Source: Microdochium bolleyi (Eukaryota > Ascomycota > Sordariomycetes > Xylariales > Microdochiaceae). Taken from it: a stretch of DNA of 64,000 bases. Of this stretch, positions 1 to 10,977 are shown piece by piece (position 1 is the stretch's first letter; each line of letters opens with the position of its first letter). Made by a program: the position numbers and the translations under genes. The DNA is taken from positions 2,790,001 to 2,854,000 of the forward strand of contig KQ964247.1 in assembly GCA_001566295.1 (NCBI GenBank). Direction: 5' to 3'. The notes under the pieces are model-generated. The model had not been told where the DNA came from, made no database searches, and saw nothing but the letters and a program-made list of their open reading frames with translations.

Positions 1-593
1 TAGTTGAGGAGAGAGAGCCCCGCGAGCAATATGACTGGACTGACACGTACGTATGGGACCTGTTCCGATAGACGAAAAGTGAAAAAGATATTATCATGTT
101 AGCGACTCTAGATCGAGGTATAATAATAGTTTCGACACCGTTCCATCCTCTAGTCGTCTCGTCACGTCTGTCTAATAGTTGGTTGAAACAATTGAGCAAG
201 TAGCAGAGTGCCAGTTTGATTTTCAAACGTCTCCCTGTTCCCCTCTGTTCGTTCGTTCGTTCGCTGCGCTTGCACAACCGAGGAGGAGATAATGAGCCTG
301 CGGTCTGGTCTCTTGCGAGTGCTGTTCGCAATTAGACCAGCTCCAGGACACTCAAAATTTCAAAGACTTTTGGAAACGTCCATATCTGTACGCATATCTC
401 TAGTGGGTTCTATCTAGTTCTCATACATCTCGCGTTTTTCTGACTGAGGTTCTGAGCCTGTTTCTCCTCTAATTCTCTGCAGTCTACCTTGCTTAACAGC
501 AGTATGACGGGAGATATCCATCATATGATGAATGCGGAGTTTATCCAAGAAAGGACTAGGTTCCCAGAGCATCACGACGAAAGTTTCAAAGTA
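1..593. other. Intergenic, 3' of the flavin monooxygenase gene
   Basis: I see no gene here. It holds the 3' flank of the minus-strand monooxygenase gene and a short GTTC/TTCG tetranucleotide run near 247-263. Nothing else stands out. Confidence 0.6.
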
Positions 594-2482
594 TCATGAA
601 GACTGCCCCGGCCAGGTCTTTGCGTCCTCCTCGATCCGCCGTCTCCACATGTCCTTGCGCCGCTCATGCCCGGCCATGAAGGCGTCCTGCCAGGCCGGGT
701 CGAAGGGTGGCAGCGGCCTGCCCACACCTGCGCTCGTGGCTGTCTTCTTCCCTTCTACGCCGGCAGCCCCCTGTATCCATGACGATGATGATGTTGATGG
801 TGATGATGAGCGCAGGTCCGTCTCGCCCGACTCGCCCTCCCCAGGGCCAGCCATCGCCCTCAAGGTCTCAAAGTACTCCTCAAAGTCCGGCGCGATCGTC
901 AGGAACCCCTTTCCGTCCCCGCGCGCCGCGATGCGCTCGGCCTCCCAGCGCTCCTGCTCCTCCCGGGCGGGCAGCTTCGCCCTCCCCGCGAGGACCCGCG
1001 CGGCGAGGACGGCCTGCCACTCGAAGATCTTGAACGTCAGGCCCGCGCCGACGCCGCCGACGAAGAGGAGCGACGGGTCCCGCGTGTAGACAACGTGCTG
1101 GTACAGGTCTGGCACGCGGTTGTTGCGGGTCGGGATGGAAGGGAGGAAGGGCAAGGACCAGGTGTAGCCCGTGCCGAAGATGATGTGGTCGACGTCGCTG
1201 GCGGAGGAGCCGTCGATGAAGTGCACCACACGGCGGTGGCGAGAGCCTGCGTCTGTTGTTGTCGTCGTTGGTGGCTCGACCTCGATGCGCAGGATGGTCG
1301 GGTGCCTGGCGATCCCCGGGTGGTGGAACGCGCCGTCGCCAAAGAACGGGTTGGCGTTGCGGTCCGCCATGACGGCGTGCACGGGGGACTTTGCGGCACC
1401 GACGAGGTCGAAGGCGATGTCTGCCGCTGAGACGGAGGCTCCGACGACGACGACACGCTGGTGATGTTCTGGGTTAGCACTTCATCGTCACATAAAAAAC
1501 AAAGACATGATAACTCCCCAAAGAGAGATAGTGAGGTTAAGATGAGATAACGAACCTTGTCCTTGAATGCATCTCGGCCCCTGAATTGCTTGCTATGCAG
1601 CACGCTTCCCGGTCTGTCCCTCACGAGGTCTTCAAGTCCTTCGACGTGAGGGATGTACGGCACGCTGAAGTGCCCGCTGGCCACGACGAGGCCGTCGAAC
1701 CACTCGACCCACCACACATCCTCCATCTTCTTCTTGACCCCCTCCGCCTCGCCAACGACAACCTCCTTCCTGAGCGTGAGCTTCCACTCCTCCCCAACCT
1801 TTTCCGCCCTCTCCACAGTCGTGTTGTACTCGATCAGCTCCTCGTACCCCTTCCGGCGGACCAGGCCCTCAACATACTGCCTCATGGCGGTCCAGTGCCG
1901 GAAGGGCGTGTCCGGGCCGTGCATCGCGACGGACCGAGCCGAGGGGCTGGCGACGATGGGCTCCTGGCTATACTGCATCGTCACGACGTCCACGTTGGTC
2001 TCGAGATAGGGGTAGATGGACGACTCGGCGAACCGCGGCAGTGTGCCCCGCTGCGCTCGTAAGCGTGCTGCCTCAGCTTGGAGCTCAGGACTGAGACCGG
2101 TGGCAGTGCTGCTGTTGGTACCGCCGAGGAGGAGGTCCTCGGAGGGAACCTCGACGGGGGCATCAGCCCTCCGGGCCGCCAGCGCAGCGAGGACGTCCGG
2201 TCCTAGATCTGGATGCGGTACCGGCTGGGCTGAAGGACCGCCGGCACTTGGAACATCCTGACTTCCCACGCCATTCTTCGCGGTCCCCAGGTTTGTATCG
2301 TCCAGCCAGCACCCTCCAGGCCCCTCCCGACGCTCAAAGACCCGGATTACGTCGAAGCAGGCCTCCCGAACGAGCGCATCGACGGTGATGGCGCCGGACG
2401 GGCCCGCTCCGACCACGGCGATGCGCCTTTTGGGTTTGTTGTCCGAGGCGCCGGGCGCCGCTGATGGTGTGACGGAGCCCAT
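594..2482 (-). CDS. Flavin-containing monooxygenase-like oxidoreductase
   Basis: Two exons (1556-2482, then 594-1457; 98-nt intron 1458-1555) encode about 596 residues. The N-terminal FAD-binding glycine motif GAGPSG is at residues 25-30, followed by FERREGPGGCW. A second Rossmann motif, VVVVGASVSAADIA, is restored exactly by the splice (FKDK joined to RVVVVG). Downstream is the FGTGY motif of the FMO family. Family members use FAD and NADPH to oxygenate soft nucleophiles (N, S) or ketones; the substrate cannot be read from sequence. No signal peptide is visible. The frame stays open upstream to 2641 but only with a GTG, so the first ATG at 2482 was chosen; it places the FAD motif close to the N terminus, as is usual. 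The neighbour on the same strand is an SMP-30-type hydrolase, but a shared pathway is only a guess. Confidence 0.88.
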
Positions 2483-3199
2483 TTCCCCCCCACGAGTTCG
2501 AGAGAGGGCGTCTAGAAAGGGATCCTTGAAGTCCGCTCTGGCACTTCTTCTTGAGAGATAAATACCGGGCGTGATGCAGCCTCCAGCGAAGCCAAAGCGG
2601 GCTCGAAGCTCGGCGTCAGAGAGAGTGGGCCGGATAGACACGGCTCAGGAAGGGGTCGTCCTTGGCTTTGTCGACCACGCGGAAACCTCTGCAGCTCTGC
2701 TCGGCAATCCAATGGGGGTGCCGAAATCCTCACGCAAGACGAGCTGGACGACGTTGATGGCGACGGACGTCTGCAGAGCGTCAATTGATGCCCGAGGTTG
2801 GCTGAATTAGGAAGGCAGCCTTTCGTGCCGGTCACGCCATCTTGCGCCTTCAGGCCCCACCACCGCCTTCACAGAACCACCACTACTAATGAACTACTGA
2901 CTTGACAGGAGGAGTATCCGTGGCCTTTTGCTGCAGTAAGTTTTCGATGAGAGAAGTTGTGATGCCAAATAATGAGGAATTGGGAGAGAATGCACAGCTC
3001 GCCCACAGGTTTTACGCCGGATATTCCCTAATTCTGCACCGGGCGTGAAGTCATACACTGGAGATCAGATGTTGCGAGCAATCCCCGTCGGCACGTCGAC
3101 GCAGCACGCGCTCTTCTCGAATGTGTCTATATCTATTTATTTTCAACTCTCCTCCCAGAGTCCCTGATCAGACATCTAGACAACCGCCACCATGGCCCC
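2483..3199. other. Intergenic between two minus-strand genes
   Basis: This is the presumed promoter of the monooxygenase gene and the 3' end of the SMP-30-like gene. Open frames across 2512-2835 lack an ATG-led, motif-bearing protein. I see no RNA gene or repeat. Confidence 0.5.
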
Positions 3200-4293
3200 T
3201 CAAGCATCCAGCTTGAACTCGAACAGATCCAGCCCCCTCACCCCAACATCGACCTTGAACACTGCACCGCTGTACTCGACCTCCTCTTTCGTCCCCTCAC
3301 CCTCCTGCATCCCCGCGGTAGTCATGTAGATCTCCGTCCCGACGAACTGGGTGCAGGTGATGTTCTTGGTCGGCAGGTTGATCTGCCCAACCAGCTTGCC
3401 CTCCGGCGACAGCTTCAGCACGCGGCTCTCCCCGTAGACGGCGTGCCAGATGTTGCCCTCGACGTCGACCCTGAAGCCGTCTGGCCCGCCGGGGCCGTCG
3501 TGCTTGTAGAACACGCGCTCGTTGGTGATGGCCTGGTCCGAGGCGGAGTAGTCGTACGCGGACACGGTGCCGGCCGAGGTGTGCGTGAAGTACATGGTCT
3601 TGTTGTCCGGGGACCAGCCCACGGAGTTGGGGATTGTCACGGGGGTTTTCTTGACGACGGGCGCGGAGCGGTTGGCGAAGAGATAGACGGAGCCTGTGTC
3701 GATTCGTCAGCATGCTCACTTAGTTGATGTCGTTCCATGTGCCACTACGGTCTTGGAGCAAGTCACGGCAAACAGTAAAGAAGATATGTGGGGAGAGAGA
3801 GAAAAGAGAGAAGCTCACCTTCGGGCTGGAATTCCCCCAGATCAAAGTCCGTCATGGTGCCCAGCCAGAACCGCCCGTCCGGGTCGGCAGCACCGTCGTT
3901 GCCGCGCAGCCTGTCATTGTCCTTGCCCTGCTCGCCGCCGCCGCCGCCGCCGCCGCCGCTCGCCTGCGCGAACTTGCTCACGTACTCGTACCGGCCCGTC
4001 TTGCGGTCTAGCACCGCGATGCCGTATTTCGCGCCGATCAGGATCTTCTCCCTGGGGTCGACGCTCGCAATGTCCGCAGTGACCGAGGGCCGCGTGTCGA
4101 GCTGCAGCGTGGTGGCCGACTCGGGGCCTTTGGCGAGGTCGACGGTGTGCAGGCGCTTCTTCTGGATGTCGACGAAGCGCAGCGTGTTGGTACCGGCCTC
4201 GTAGAACGGGCCCTCGCCCAGGCCGCAGTGCAGGTTGAGGTACGGCTCCGTGACGGTCCATTCCTGGAACGAGGAGGAGGCGGAGGTTGCCAT
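3200..4293 (-). CDS. SMP-30/gluconolactonase/LRE-family hydrolase
   Basis: Two exons (3819-4293, 3200-3693; 125-nt intron 3694-3818) give about 322 residues, the usual length for this six-bladed beta-propeller family. Conserved landmarks are GLGEGPFYE (metal-ligand Glu about residue 27), GNDGAADPDGRFWLGTM (residues 131-147), IPNSVGWSPD (Asn about 181) and GPDGFRVDVEGNIW (Asp about 230), so the Glu/Asn/Asp divalent-metal triad of regucalcin/gluconolactonase appears intact. Members hydrolyse sugar lactones or related esters; the exact substrate is unknown. A run of eight glycines (residues 113-120), encoded by a GCC/GGC repeat, sits in a loop before the GND motif. The ATG at 4293 opens the frame. 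No secretion signal is evident, suggesting a cytosolic enzyme. Confidence 0.9.
3934..3960. repeat. GCC trinucleotide repeat (poly-Gly coding)
   Basis: An in-frame GCC microsatellite inside the SMP-30-like gene encodes the eight-glycine run on the minus strand. It is likely to vary in length between strains without changing the frame. Confidence 0.8.
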
Positions 4294-4627
4294 GATGTGC
4301 AGATCTCGCGGGGATGCTGGTTGATGCTTGAGGACGTGACGGTTGCTTTGCTCGTCCAGATCTTGGTGTCACTTCACGTTGCCTCACCGCGAGAGTCTGT
4401 GAGAAGAGGAATAGTATTGAACAGTGATTTAACTCTGTCGTGTCCCAGCCTCGGGCGGCCGATGTTTGAGAAACATTGGACTCAGCGACCCGAACCGAAC
4501 GCCCGCCGTCGGGGCCGCCGGCCCCGCAATTTGGGGCCTCCCCGCGTTCGGAGCCGCCTGGGCGGGGTATTCTGGTGCACTCCCGGGTTGCGATCTTGTG
4601 CCTCCGTCGGGTCGGAACTCGGATTGT

Positions 4628-4655
4628 ACGACGACGACGACGACGATGACGATGA
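4628..4655. repeat. (ACG/GAT)n triplet microsatellite
   Basis: Nine or so consecutive ACG/ATG triplets lie upstream of the SMP-30-like gene, outside any accepted coding region. Confidence 0.8.
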
Positions 4656-5870
4656 GGGCAACAGAGCTGGTTGCACGGAGCTGAGACCAAAGAAAAGTAC
4701 CATGAAAAGAGGCCACAAGGCAGTTCCAGCCGGTTTGCAAGCGCAGCAACACTCACGATGGGTACCGTGGTCTGGCTCCTCCACGGCCGGCGGCACCTCA
4801 GCCCTGCACAGCAGCCTCAGCAGAGCTATGTACAATTTGATGACGCGCAGCGCGAAGATCTAGGGAAATTACGAGGCAAACCCGGTGCTTAACCAAGTCA
4901 AGTACCCGTCGGGCGCTGCTAATGCAAGGAAGACAAGACGACATCCGGGTCCCTGCCGACGCCTGACAAGCGCCGGCAAATGCCGTCGCGGTTGGTTGCA
5001 GCTTCGACAACACGCGGGGACGTGCACACGTTTGGTCAGTAGCATCATGATACGACGAACTTGTGGTCCGTGATCTTTCAAGAGACGTGCTCTGCTCACG
5101 AACCATGAGGTTATTAATTAGGTCCCCACGCCCCCAGACGAAGACGAGCTTTGTCCCACGGAGGACCGGCATCGCGTGCGGCGTGTCACGGCCCCCCTTC
5201 ACGGCTCAGGAGTAAAAGTCCTCCATCAGACTTCGAGAACACACCAGCACAGCTAACCAGGCCGTCGCCGGAGTAAACGGTCGTATGTGTGTGACCGACT
5301 ACGACTTCTCTGCTGACGCCAGCTCCAGCCCTTCCTCTGAAGAAATCTGCTCACGCCGCCCAAGCACAGCACCGACACTGACCCAGCACACAGTGGATGA
5401 TCCGCCCACCGGGACGCCGCGGCTCGTGGGACCCTCCCGGGCCAGGCTCTCCTGAATTGAGCGATACTCAAACTTCCAACACGATCGCCGCCGGCGGCCT
5501 CCACAGCAACAGCAACGACAGCAGTGGCAGTGCAGGCCCGGGATATCATCATGTAAGCCATGACGACTCGCGGGCGGCCCCAGCGACAGCGCTACGTCAA
5601 TCTCCCTGGCGTCGCATGCAGTGTCAACGTGGCTGCCTCGAGAACCACAACAAAGTCCCTACCTCTCTCGCCAGCCCGTCAGCCCGCCCTCCCGCCCGCT
5701 TGCACGGCGCCAGATGCTGGGCACAAGTGGAGGAGAGGATTCCTTGCAGCGTCAGAGAGCGGTCACACGCACACGGCGGCGCGCGGCGCGCTCCCTCCTA
5801 GCGATGGCGTTGCAACCGGGATGCCGTGTGCGGGACATGGCTCGAAAAAAAAAGAGCGTAATGGCCGGCG

Positions 5871-5886
5871 CCCCCCCCCCCCCCCC
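5871..5886. repeat. C16 homopolymer
   Basis: Sixteen consecutive C bases in non-coding sequence; its length may be uncertain in the assembly. Confidence 0.9.
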
Positions 5887-8800
5887 TCTCAGCCAGGTTT
5901 GCCCAGGAATCGCATGTCCGACATCTGGCCCGGGAGCGTCTCCATGTGTACACCTCCATCTCTTCTGTTGTGTGCTCCATCCATTACGACCACGCCCCGT
6001 CCCGACGCTTGCTTGCCAATCACGTCGCCATCACGACAGTCGTAATTACAACCGGCGGTACCTGGCCGGTGTTCCCAATCAGCTTCAGGGCCCAATCACC
6101 AGGAGACATTCCGGGATGGGGGTCAGCACCAGCCAGTGCCCGCTGGTTCAATTTGCGACCCGTTCCGCGGATCCGGCCGCTGCTCAACCTCGACGTTCAT
6201 GCAAGCCGCCAGCCAGCCGCGGCCCCCCTTCGTGAAACGGCCCAAGCCCCGCGACATGAATCCGGCCCGCGTGGGCGGGCGAGCGCCTGCTGCTGCGAAG
6301 CTCGGTTTCGAGAGTGAGCAGCGCGAGCGAGGAAGGGATCGGGGACCGCAGTTCCGCCTCGAGTCCCTGGCACCGCAAGGCAGGCAACAAGCAGCGAACG
6401 GATCTGCGGGCTCGCGAGGCCAATAGCACTCATGCTACATGTGTTTCGTCATGTATCTCGGCATTGCTCATCTTTGCAGGCCGAGAAGACTGGCGTTGCA
6501 GGCTTCCAGATGGTCCTTCAACCCCGCGGAGCCGAGTGGCCGCAACCAACCGTAATGACCGAACCCCTGCCTTGTCGAGGTTTCATCTCCGCAAGCACTC
6601 AACACAAAAAGCGGCCGTGTCTGAAGTTCGTCCCAAGTGTGAGCTGCATGGTCAGAGAATAGGGCCTTGGCGCGAGCTAGGAACCACTCTTTGCGCCAGA
6701 CCGGGATAGAAGTGGGATGGGCAACCCCTGGTCCCGATGGAACGCTGAAGCGCCCGTTGTTGTAATCGACGACGGGATTGCAGGCTGCACTGGCTGGGGC
6801 GGCTGCTGCAAAGGCGATCACCAGGCATGGAGTTTGACCGGGTCTCGCCTCCTGGCTGAGAACAAATGAGGCATGACGTACAGGCCCCTGGCGAGCCCTG
6901 GGTCCTCGGAGGCTACAGCCGGTCATCTATTGTAGGACATCAAGATTGCGACTGCTACATTAGACGGGCTGTGAGCCCCTCATGGGACCGTAGGTTTTTC
7001 GTGGCTGGTCAATGTACTGGGTTTTTGCGGGATGGGGGAAGAGTACTGTCGGGAAGACGGGTCGTGCGCATTGCGTGCCCACTTCAACACAACGTTGGCG
7101 GGAACTTTCTCGAAACTTGGTTCAGAGCTCCCAGGCGGATCCGGGCCTGCCAGTCCGCGGATAGGCCATTCACAATCAAAGTGCGAAAGCAGAAGCCATG
7201 GGGGACCGGGGCGTCGGGCCAAAGAATGAAAAGAAAAGTTCCGCGAAATTGGTCACGCGGACCCGGATCCTCGTGGCGGTGCGAATCCTCGTCAACGCCC
7301 GGGGAGCCTCTGGACAATCACTGGTTAGTTGGTAGTGGTCCTAGCGCTCACGAAAGCGGGATCCCGTTAAGCTAACACGGCTTACATCTCTAGAGTGGCA
7401 AGTCGAGTCTGACCTACGACAGGCGGTATCTCTGCATCGAGAATGTCGATCATAAGATTCGTGATGGGGCCCGGCCGGCTAATCTGAAGAGAAGGGCGGA
7501 ATGTCTCTATTCGCGAAAGGCTTGGCAGGAAGACCCTAGTTGCAGCCGAGATGCATGTTCAGCAGATAGAGATGCATGTACTCCGTTCTTTGAGCCGCTG
7601 TCTCGAGTTGTGCTGGGTTCTTCTCCGCAGCACGGAGGAATGCGACTGTGCAGCGCGAGGGCCAGTGCGTTGAGGGCGTGGCGTGCACAACAGACATCTG
7701 GAAAGTCGACAGCCGGGGGTGTGTGTTTTGCGTCGTTGGACCCAACCTCGGCCAGGGCTGGAGCTAGAACTTTGCCTTTCGTCTGCACTAAACTTGATCG
7801 ATGGCAGCAGGACAGGGCCACTCAAGTTGGGCTGAAATGAAGAGAGCAGGGGGCGAGGCCAGCCCAGCATCGAGAATGCAACGTCGCCCACGCCCATGCT
7901 CTTGTACACCAGAACGACCTTTGTGACATTGCAATAACAGTGCCAAATGATCGCCAGCAGGCCCCCATGGGCCTGAGTCGCTTCTTGTTTGATTAGTATG
8001 TGGTTGGCAGGAGTTCTGTCTCATGTGAATGGCATCAACAAGGCTGGATAGGCTGCATAACTTCGAGGGGAGGTTAACATTCCCCGCACGAAATAAACAG
8101 CTCTGGTATATAGTTGTCTTTGACAGCATGCGGAACTCACTCTGACACATTGCTCCGTACTTATAATCGAATGGTATAGCGCCAAGACCGGAAGCTATCC
8201 TTGTGGTTACACTAGGATGCTAAATAGGGTATCAAGATCCTTCACTGTGTTATGAGATGATGTGATGTCTTATGCCTGCTCCCATATGACATGACGCCTT
8301 CAGAGATAGCCGCATAATGATCCGGAATGCCACCGTCGCACTGGCTGGGGCAAATGCTGATGCGCGTGAAGCGCCTGGAGCGTTGTAGGTGGCCAAGTTC
8401 ATGGCAGCGGTGGTGCTAGGTGTACTCCGTACGGTGAGCCGGAGACAAGGATATTAGCAGGCAATGTGACAGCAGGCAGGCCAATCATCGCAAAGTGGCG
8501 ACCTGGAAATGATATTGGAAGGGCATGCTCCGTGTCAACTCGCGTGCCATTCGTTCTGCCGCCCCCAGCTTGGTGAGGTCAGGTTCTTCGCCTCCAGTAC
8601 CACCCCATTCGCCACATGACATTGTCCAGAATCTCTGTTATACATCCTGTGGCAGGCGTTATGGGAAGCATACCACGAAGGGGCTGTTCTGTTGACATTT
8701 GCTCGTGCAACCGATGTTGCGCTGGCGAGATGGATGCTCATGGCCCTCCGCTACAATCCCCAACCTATGGAGCAAGTAGCTGAAACGAAGGTCAGCGTGT

Positions 8801-10927
8801 CGCTGGCTGGTTTTCATATCTTCATGGCGCACCGAGACCTGACATGACCTTTTGATGCATCCAGGATGTCTAGTTCAATGATTCCATCTCACATTGATCA
8901 AGAGTGAGTTCGCTGCGAGTAATGAACAGTCCCGACAGGTACCAGGATGAACGTGTTGAATTGAGAGGTGCAAGAGAATCTACCCAGTGATTTGAGCTTA
9001 ACCACACGGCATAGTGCTTGTAGATATGCTGCGTCAGATGTCGTGAGTCATATCTGGAGACAAGAATAGTAGAGCTCTCTGGCGAGCAGCCACCAAGTTT
9101 ATACTTTGAACATATTGTGAATGTCACGGGAGCATGAATTGATGGTAGAAAGCAGTGCCCTGCACTCACCACCTCATAAGTGATAGCTCCTGGGACCTTC
9201 ACGGCGAATCAGGCCTGCATACTCCTTTCTGTATGAGATTGCTGCCGTCCAAATAGGCGGAGTCTGTTCTGTAGTCGCCGGGGTTGTCAACCCGCATACA
9301 TGTTGATAACGAACTGGTCGCCGAAGTACAGATCGTTCGCAGAGACAAGATACGGTGGTGGCTGTGTATCGATGATCTCGTTCAAAGGTGTGGATGGCTG
9401 GGCCGGGAAATCCTTATCCTCGTGAGCTCTTGTATTATGGAGACTTCTCCAGGTCCGAGGTAGGTTGCCTTTGGGTCATGGAAATGAGCATGAGAGAGAA
9501 GTCATGGCGCTACCAAGCTTCCTGAACTGCTTCTGGATTCGTTTGGAAAGGTGGCCACGGCGATACATGGATCTTGTGGAATGAAGACTGCGGTGCATAA
9601 ACAACAGTTCGACAAGCCAGCGAAATGCTCACTTCAGGGCTTCGGCCTCAAATTCATGGTGTCCACATCAAGAGCTATGGATTGACGTCGTTGGTCTGGT
9701 TTTAGCGGTGTGTCGAGGATCCACAATTGTACATATCAGAAGCAGGTAGCAATGTGTGCTGGCTAAAGGCGATTCCGTAGTCCGAATTCGGGTTTGGAAG
9801 CCGGGAGATCGTGAGGTGTCATGCGAGGCGGAACGCAGAGTCAGCCTCGACATCTCGAGCGGCAATCATGCTCGCCGTGGGAGGCTACGGCTCGAGGCGA
9901 TCCGGACCAACGTGCTTGGAGGGGGGGCGGGCCTCCGGTGGTGAAGTTGTCAACGCGCAAGTGAAGAAGGAGAACTATTGACGTGGCTGGTGTCGTTGCC
10001 AGGTACGGAGGACGGAGGGTGACTTGAGGCTGGCTGGCGCATGCCTGTCCAACCCTGCAGCAAGAGCTAATCGAGGGGTCGCATGGGGGGCCGCAGGTGT
10101 CTGGCAGCGAGCTGGGCACGGAGCAATGGCTGGTGCCGGTGAAGGGGGGCAATCCCACGCAGAGCTGCACAGGCATGTATGCAGGACACTCATGTAGGTG
10201 TAAGGGTGCGATATGCATATGCATGACGAGACTGCCGCAGCCCGCGTCGGAGTGTACAGGGGTGTGTGATCTGATTCTGGAGTCTGGGTGCGGAGTGCTG
10301 TCCTCGGCTTCGAACCACGCGGTGGGGGGCTGGCGTTGACCGCTCCCATGGTCTCGGTGGTTACGCTGAATACATGTGTCTCAACCGGGCGATGACCCTG
10401 ACGATGCAGGTTGCTGTGCTGAGCGGTGACGGCACCCCGAGTACGGAGAAAGTAGCGGTGACGACCTGGGGGGAGGATCTCGGCTGCGACCTCTGCCAGG
10501 CGGGCCTGGGGACAACGCGATGGATGCTGCTGCGCCTCTTGGCCGGACGGCACCGCTGCTGGCCGGCGTGGGGTTTGGCGGACTGGGCAGGATGGGGATG
10601 TCGGCGAGCGCTGCCGCTCGAGGCTCGGCCTGGGCCTGCAGGACATGGCGAAGTGTCTCACGTCGTGGTGGTCTCGCTTACATGAACAGCCAGGCGAGCA
10701 AGGCCGGCGAGGCAGGCACGCCCAACGGGCTGGGACGGTTCGAGGCGGTCGAATCCGAGCTCTGCATCAACTGGCGGGCCGGCCCACATCCGACTTCCGC
10801 TGGAGTTAGCTCTTGCCTCTTGCGGGAAGACATGTCGCAACAGGGCTGCTCCTTCCCGACATCTGTCAGGTCAAGACAAGCGACACCACGGGCAGCTGCG
10901 CGAGCGGTCTCCACCTCGAACCCCTCG

Positions 10928-10977
10928 AGTCGACCCCTCGACCCGCGACCCGCGACCCGCGACCCTCGGCCCTCGAC
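10928..10977. repeat. Short tandem repeat, unit CGACCCG
   Basis: A 7-bp unit of the form CGACCCG is repeated about five times, with slightly degenerate copies (CGACCCC, CGACCCT) at the ends, in non-coding DNA. A CACAC/CCACA-rich stretch follows at about 10997-11050. Confidence 0.75.

Noticed and set aside
2483..2641. N-terminal extension of the flavin monooxygenase
   Set aside because: The extension depends on a GTG start. The ATG at 2482 puts the FAD motif at the expected distance from the N terminus, and 2483-2641 shows no conserved motif.
3628..3693. Initial idea that the SMP-30-like enzyme lost a metal ligand (His instead of Asp in YFTHTS)
   Set aside because: That position is not the metal ligand in the family. 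The ligand Asp is in the later GPDGF motif and is present, as are the Glu and Asn.
9975..10661. A 228-codon minus-strand frame in the first desert
   Set aside because: Composition is Pro/Arg/Ser/Thr-rich, as in random GC-rich frames. It overlaps equally long plus-strand frames, and no homology is recognisable.
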